From contig NZ_JAKILT010000015.1 of assembly GCF_023283535.1 (NCBI RefSeq), positions 45,914 to 109,913 of the forward strand: a DNA stretch of 64,000 nucleotides, read 5' to 3'. The position numbers and the translations under genes were made by a program. This stretch comes from Shewanella sairae (GTDB lineage Bacteria > Pseudomonadota > Gammaproteobacteria > Enterobacterales > Shewanellaceae). Of this stretch, positions 60,441-64,000 are shown one piece after another. Below the pieces are notes generated by a model that was given only the letters and a program-made list of their open reading frames with translations, was not told where the DNA came from and made no database searches. Within the stretch, counting starts at the first letter, position 1. Every line of letters starts with the position of its first letter.

Positions 60441-60514
60441 TCCGAGTCGAAAGGCGCCTTAATAAAATTGCCGATAGAATGCATTACTTTAACCTAATCA
60501 CCTAGCTTTCTAAA

Positions 60515-61993
60515 CTAGATTTCATTAACTAACTGACGAATGTACGGCATTAAATCACTGGCCAACATACCTCGCTCACCTGATTGAGCTGCGAGATCTG
60601 CCGCTTCACCATGAATTATGACACCTAAACAAGCTGCATCCATATTGGAAATGCCTTGCGCGATTAACCCACCAATAATGCCTGCCAGCACATCTCCACA
60701 ACCACCACTTGCTAAACCAGGGTTTCCAACAGGAGCAACGATGCACTTTTCATCATTAACAATTATCGTACCCGCCCCCTTTAATACGATGACACCACCG
60801 TACTTTCTGTGCAGATCTTTAGCAGCCTTAAACCTATCTTGTTCAACTTCGCCAACCGAGATCCCGAGTAATCTTGCAGCCTCTCCAGGATGGGGAGTAA
60901 GAACGTAATTACTACGACTTATCGGCATCGATTTCAGCAAATTAAGCCCGTCGGCATCAATAACACAAGGCTTATCAGTAAGCTCAACCGCTTTTAATAA
61001 ATTATAACCCCAGTCATTTGTTCCTAATCCTGGACCGATAACCAAAACGGACGCCCAGCCTAATTTTAGATACACCTCCATATCGACCAGTTCACAGCCC
61101 CAAAACATCAACTCTGGCCGCGTTGCACTGACAATAAATTGATGATCAGGTCTAGAAATCACGGTAACTAAGCCTGCACCGCTTTTTAAACAACCTTCAG
61201 CGGCAAGTCGCACAGCTCCCGCCATACCGTAATCACCACCTATGATTGAAACTTTACCGTTGTGTCCCTTATGAGCATCTCGCTTTCGTGGCGAAAACAC
61301 ACCTTTTAAGGTATTGCGGCACATTTTTTGGGTATTAGTCTCGGGAAGAAACTCATTAAGGCCTAGGCTTGCAACAGATAATTCTCCACAGTAATGACGT
61401 GCTCGACTGGTTAGCAACCCTTGTTTTATTCCGCCGAAAGTTAAAGTTACATCAGCTTTTACGGCAACTTGAGCAAAGCTACCTGTATTAGGATTGATTC
61501 CTGATGGTAAATCTAAACTGAGTATCCAGGCTTGACTGCGGTTGATAGCATTAATGATACCAACAAGCTCTGAGCTTAGTTCACCTCGAATACCGGTCCC
61601 GAGTAAGCCATCAATAATCAATTCGGCTTGCTCAATGGCATTTTCATCAAATTGGCTAATTAACCCGCCAGCCTGTTGGAAACTATTGATAGCCCATACC
61701 AGTTCTTCACTAGGTTTGCTTGCAGAAGATGCTTGCAGTAAAACATCAATCCCAGCTTCCAATAATAACGTCGCAGTAATGAAGGCATCCGCAGCATTAT
61801 TACCGTGCCCAGCAAGCACTAAAACCTTTGTCGCAGTTTGTTGTTTTTGCTTAAACAATAAAAAAGCAGCTTCAGCCGCTTGATCTACAAGTTGAGATAA
61901 ACTGATCCCGCCGCTTTTAACCGCGTTTATTTCCGCAGATCTTATTTGCTCAGCAGTAAATAAAGGCATCGACACTAAGCTATGCTCAATCAT
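60515..61993 (-). CDS. nnr: Bifunctional NAD(P)H-hydrate repair enzyme (epimerase/dehydratase)
   Basis: 492 residues. The N-terminal YjeF_N epimerase domain (about 1-215) has LAGHGNNAADAF and SLDLPSGINPNTG. The C-terminal ADP-dependent dehydratase (about 225-490) has IGGDYGMAGA, LTPHPGEAARLLG, and the ATP/ADP-binding GNPGLASGGCGDVLAGII. It repairs hydrated NADH and NADPH. The usual Asn-Gly-Gly-Asp epimerase residue pattern reads GNNAADA here. AAGGAAC precedes the ATG. Confidence 0.95.
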   Translation of the reverse strand: MIEHSLVSMPLFTAEQIRSAEINAVKSGGISLSQLVDQAAEAAFLLFKQKQQTATKVLVLAGHGNNAADAFITATLLLEAGIDVLLQASSASKPSEELVWAINSFQQAGGLISQFDENAIEQAELIIDGLLGTGIRGELSSELVGIINAINRSQAWILSLDLPSGINPNTGSFAQVAVKADVTLTFGGIKQGLLTSRARHYCGELSVASLGLNEFLPETNTQKMCRNTLKGVFSPRKRDAHKGHNGKVSIIGGDYGMAGAVRLAAEGCLKSGAGLVTVISRPDHQFIVSATRPELMFWGCELVDMEVYLKLGWASVLVIGPGLGTNDWGYNLLKAVELTDKPCVIDADGLNLLKSMPISRSNYVLTPHPGEAARLLGISVGEVEQDRFKAAKDLHRKYGGVIVLKGAGTIIVNDEKCIVAPVGNPGLASGGCGDVLAGIIGGLIAQGISNMDAACLGVIIHGEAADLAAQSGERGMLASDLMPYIRQLVNEI

Positions 61994-62109
61994 ATTTTTG
62001 TTCCTTCACTCGCTGGTTGCTATTACTTTAAAAGTGTACAAACTCCAACTTAACTACAAATGAAAGCTAACCCTGTCAAACTCAGTTAATTTAGTCTGCT
62101 ATTTATGAC

Positions 62110-62129
62110 AAAAAAGCACCCAGAGGTGC
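62110..62129 (-). terminator. Terminator after the gene at 62164-62619
   Basis: On the minus strand the short stem GCACC / GGTGC with a 4-nt loop is followed by T6, about 35 bases after the stop codon. Confidence 0.75.
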
Positions 62130-62163
62130 CTTTAGTGAAACTAAAACAACGTCATCGCTCAGT

Positions 62164-62619
62164 TTAAATATCATCCATACGTATGCTGCTATGCACTAAA
62201 CGCTGCTGCTGAATTCTTTTTACTCTGACAAGATCTTCTAAAGCACCTTTGGTTTCTGTCGTTGCGGAAGAACCAGCCGTTTTCTCGATGAGATCAATTA
62301 ACAGGTTATCTAGCTCCAAATGCTGCTCAAGAACATCTTCCTCAGTCATATTTCCAGGTAGATTCAGTTTTTGGCATCTCGCGATAAAATCTTCAAATAC
62401 AATGTCTTTATACCAAGTATCTAAAACTCTTTTTGGTGCGTCATCAATATAGTTTTCTAACTTATCTGCTGCTTCTCGTTCATGTTGTTGGAAGTACTCC
62501 AACATTAACTTAACTCTAGAAGAGTCAGCTTGAGCATGCAGTCGTCCATATAGCTTTGCCATTTCTATGCGGCATGACACAACATAGTCTAAAAGTTCAC
62601 TCAATTGTTGAATTCGCAT
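62164..62619 (-). CDS. Unrecognised helical protein, possibly ferritin-like
   Basis: 151 residues, almost entirely helical and charged, with no signal or membrane helix. Helix 1 is VSCRIEMAKLYGRLHAQA, helix 2 EYFQQHEREAADKLENYI, and two more follow. Spacing of Glu and His in the first two helices recalls ferritin-like/rubrerythrin-like bundles, but I see no complete di-metal site. GGGAG lies before the ATG and a terminator follows. In E. coli queG sits between nnr and the glyVXY tRNAs, and this gene takes that place. I do not recognise a family. Confidence 0.7.
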   Translation of the reverse strand: MRIQQLSELLDYVVSCRIEMAKLYGRLHAQADSSRVKLMLEYFQQHEREAADKLENYIDDAPKRVLDTWYKDIVFEDFIARCQKLNLPGNMTEEDVLEQHLELDNLLIDLIEKTAGSSATTETKGALEDLVRVKRIQQQRLVHSSIRMDDI

Positions 62620-62908
62620 CTATCACTCCCTAAGTAGCCTATTCGAATAGGCTGCTGAAATAATACTCGCTAATGATTATGGTATGAAAAAGCATCGATA
62701 AATTTGAGCAGCATCAAGTTTTAGCCCTAGTAGAGCAGTTTAGTTTAGCGTTTGTTAAAGAAAAGCCACATTGATCACAAGATAAAAACACGCTAGGGAC
62801 TTGATCATGACCAAATAAGATTCGAGCCGTAGCTTTTTTCAGCCAGGAAAAATATCAACATGTTTGACAGGCGCAGCAGAGCTAGAGCCCTATAGACAAT
62901 AGAAAGAT
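62620..62908. other. Intergenic region between the unrecognised gene and the tRNA-Gly array
   Basis: I see no open frame, hairpin terminator or tRNA-like match in this stretch. It would hold the promoter of the preceding minus-strand gene. Confidence 0.4.
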
Positions 62909-63044
62909 TGAAGCGAGCTTTTAGTTTGAACAAAAGAGATTTAAGCAAGAATGGCTTCGAACTGGCTGCTTATAAAAAATAGGGATATACCTTGGCAAAA
63001 AAAGGTATCAACATTTTCTGCGAGCACAACTGGGCTAATGTCGC
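62909..63044 (-). pseudogene. Degenerate tRNA-Gly(GCC)-derived copy 1
   Basis: 136 bases, against 76 for the intact gene. On the minus strand recognisable parts are TGCGACATTAGCCCAGTTG (5' end and D arm), the anticodon stem ATACC/GGTAT with an expanded loop, a T-arm remnant (TTCGAA) and the CGCTTCA 3' end. Extra bases are placed at the joints between arms. The most diverged of the three expanded copies. Confidence 0.75.
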
Positions 63045-63112
63045 ATAAATATTTTGGTTTTATTCAGGATTCAGGTTTGATTTGAGATATTTGAGTATGT
63101 GCAGAGGAAGAT

Positions 63113-63233
63113 TGGAGCGAGTTTTTGATTTAAACAAGACTGGGTTCGAACCGACTGCTTATAAAAAATAGGGCTATACCTTGGCAAAAAAAAGGTATCA
63201 ACATTTCTACGAGCGCAACCGAGCTAATGCTGC
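63113..63233 (-). pseudogene. Degenerate tRNA-Gly(GCC)-derived copy 2
   Basis: 121 bases. D arm (TAGCTC), the ATACC/GGTAT anticodon stem with a loop lengthened by a T-run before GCC, the T-arm core GGTTCGAACCC and the CGCTCCA end are kept. The acceptor stem is broken (5' end reads GCAGCAT) and linkers are expanded. Same expansions as copy 3, exactly 182 bp away. Confidence 0.8.
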
Positions 63234-63294
63234 ATAAATATTTTGGTTTTATTCAGGTTTGATTTGAGATATTTGAGTATGTGCAGAGGAAGAT

Positions 63295-63415
63295 TGGAGC
63301 GAGTTTTTGATTTAAGCAAGAGTGGGTTCGAACCGACTGCTTATAAAAAATAGGGCTATACCTTGGCAAAAAAAAGGTATCAACATTTCTACGAGCGCAA
63401 CTGAGCTAGTGCCGC
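63295..63415 (-). pseudogene. Degenerate tRNA-Gly(GCC)-derived copy 3
   Basis: 121 bases, nearly identical to copy 2. It keeps TAGCTCAGTTG, the anticodon stem with GCC in an enlarged loop, GGTTCGAACCC and CGCTCCA. The extra bases flanking the T arm are complementary (AAGCA / TGCTT) and would extend its stem. The acceptor 5' strand is GCGGCAC and does not pair with the 3' strand. Confidence 0.8.
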
Positions 63416-63476
63416 ATAAATATTTTGGTTTTATTCAGGTTTGATTTGAGATATCTGAGTATGTGCAGAGGAAGAT

Positions 63477-63552
63477 TGGAGCGACATATCGGGTTCGAAC
63501 CGATGACCTATACCTTGGCAAGGTATCGCTCTACCAACTGAGCTAATGTCGC
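63477..63552 (-). tRNA. tRNA-Gly(GCC), intact copy 1
   Basis: 76 bases with encoded CCA. The minus strand reads GCGACAT at the acceptor, TAGCTCAGTTGGTAGAGC in the D arm, anticodon loop TTGCCAA (anticodon GCC), T arm with GGTTCGAACCC, and ATGTCGC-TCCA at the 3' end. All four stems pair. It is closest to E. coli glyV/X/Y. The 61-bp spacer before its 3' end repeats between copies. Confidence 0.97.
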
Positions 63553-63590
63553 ATAAAACTTTTCACTACACTTCTAGTTGTAATCATTAA

Positions 63591-63632
63591 CCAAGGGTAT
63601 CGTTTCACCTTTAGCAACTGAACTATTATCGC
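63591..63632 (-). pseudogene. 5'-half remnant of tRNA-Gly
   Basis: This stretch resembles the D-arm and anticodon half of the neighbouring tRNA genes (AAGGGTATCG ... CAACTGAACTATTATCGC on the plus strand, against AAGGTATCG ... CAACTGAGCTAATGTCGC). The T arm and 3' end are missing. It is a short, eroded fragment. Confidence 0.55.
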
Positions 63633-63677
63633 GTAATCTTTTTACTTACCGGACTTGGTATTCCAATAAGTTTAAAT

Positions 63678-63778
63678 TGGAGCGACATATCGGGTTCGAA
63701 ACAAATAACCGATGACTTATACCTTGGTAAGGTATCGCCCTTTTGCTCTAAACTAAGAGTCAACTGAGCTAATGTCGC
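63678..63778 (-). pseudogene. tRNA-Gly pseudogene with insertions and ACC anticodon
   Basis: 101 bases. Both ends match the intact genes (GCGACATTAGCTCAGTTG and ATGTCGCTCCA), but 8 bases (ACAAATAA on the plus strand) interrupt the T loop and about 17 bases lie between the D arm and anticodon stem. The anticodon loop reads TTACCAA, giving ACC instead of GCC. The acceptor stem still pairs. It is unlikely to fold as tRNA. Confidence 0.8.
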
Positions 63779-63793
63779 ACAATCTTTTAAATT

Positions 63794-63869
63794 TGGAGCG
63801 ACATATCGGGTTCGAACCGATGACCTATACCTTGGCAAGGTATCGCTCTACCAACTGAGCTAATGTCGC
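63794..63869 (-). tRNA. tRNA-Gly(GCC), intact copy 2
   Basis: 76 bases including CCA, identical by eye to the copy at 63477-63552: acceptor GCGACAT/ATGTCGC, anticodon GCC, T arm GGTTCGAACCC. The leader repeats a 47-bp spacer (TACTTACCGGACTTGGTATTC) that also precedes the next copy. Confidence 0.97.
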
Positions 63870-63916
63870 ATAAAACTTTTTACTTACCGGACTTGGTATT
63901 CCCATAAGCTTTAAAT

Positions 63917-63992
63917 TGGAGCGACATATCGGGTTCGAACCGATGACCTATACCTTGGCAAGGTATCGCTCTACCAACTGAGCTAATGTCGC
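63917..63992 (-). tRNA. tRNA-Gly(GCC), intact copy 3
   Basis: 76 bases including CCA, same sequence as the two other intact copies. It lies eight bases from the window edge, so the array may go on. On the minus strand this is the first copy transcribed, which makes a promoter beyond the window likely. Confidence 0.97.
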
Positions 63993-64000
63993 ATAAATCT

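Noticed and set aside
63626..63838. Protein-coding frame over the tRNA array
   Set aside because: It reads antisense and through tRNA-Gly sequence and its repeats. The tRNA assignments explain the bases fully.
62909..63992. Integration site (att) of a mobile element at tRNA-Gly
   Set aside because: Repeated tRNA 3' ends could mimic att sites, but every repeat is accompanied by the 5' half or a spacer copy, and no integrase or phage gene is in the window.

Overview
This window is a chromosomal stretch of a gammaproteobacterium, most probably Shewanella. The evidence is gene content and order: yheV-yheS ... yheT-yheU-prkB ... crp, a PepSY/two-component set beside crp, an ast cluster (astC-astA-astD plus a DUF1338 gene), petABC-sspAB, and the superoperon nnr-tsaE-amiB-mutL-miaA-hfq-hflX-hflK-hflC beside tRNA-Gly(GCC) genes. 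Nearly all genes are intact. I see no prophage, transposase, integrase or CRISPR array.

Layout. 1-2501: the 3' end of one chemoreceptor gene and a complete tandem paralogue with a dCache sensor. 2637-6184: cydDC, with an FNR-type palindrome upstream. 6547-12531: two RNA helicases (rhlE, dbpA) flanking a 64-bp tandem repeat, plus small DUF3622, DUF3565, DUF3313-like and YheV genes. 12684-19885: yheS, a TIGR02444 gene, a GMC oxidoreductase with its Tat-signal small subunit and a possible 32-codon membrane peptide between them, then yheT-yheU-prkB. 19942-20594: an array of about eight imperfect 72-92 bp repeats. 20933-25410: a Sel1-like exported protein, crp, and a PepSY/response regulator/histidine kinase set. 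25483-30271: arginine succinyltransferase pathway genes. 30873-35462: an HDOD protein, an S9 lipoprotein peptidase and pabA.

35586-47510 is the most interesting part. Twelve genes on the minus strand, nearly all overlapping or abutting, encode a complete envelope-spanning uptake machine. In order of transcription they are an outer-membrane TonB-dependent receptor, a periplasmic binding protein, a FecCD-type permease, an ABC ATPase fused to a THEP1-type NTPase, a CcsA/ResC-like and a ResB-like membrane protein, a DUF3450 protein, two ExbB-type proteins, ExbD, TonB and a TPR protein. The receptor, its private energiser and the importer are therefore co-encoded with a pair resembling the haem-handling cytochrome c synthase of System II. 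The substrate is not evident, and I found no Fur box or cobalamin riboswitch.

47909-62619: sspAB, petABC (cytochrome bc1), hflC-hflK-hflX-hfq-miaA-mutL-amiB-tsaE-nnr, and an unrecognised helical protein where E. coli has queG. 62909-63992: a tandem array of tRNA-Gly(GCC) genes, three intact, with at least four degenerate tRNA-derived copies. Three of these share the same expansions at the joints between otherwise preserved tRNA arms.

Limits: all calls come from reading the sequence and from memory of protein families. No alignment, profile search or folding program was run. Start codons were adjusted by eye using ribosome-binding sites and remembered homologue N-termini.
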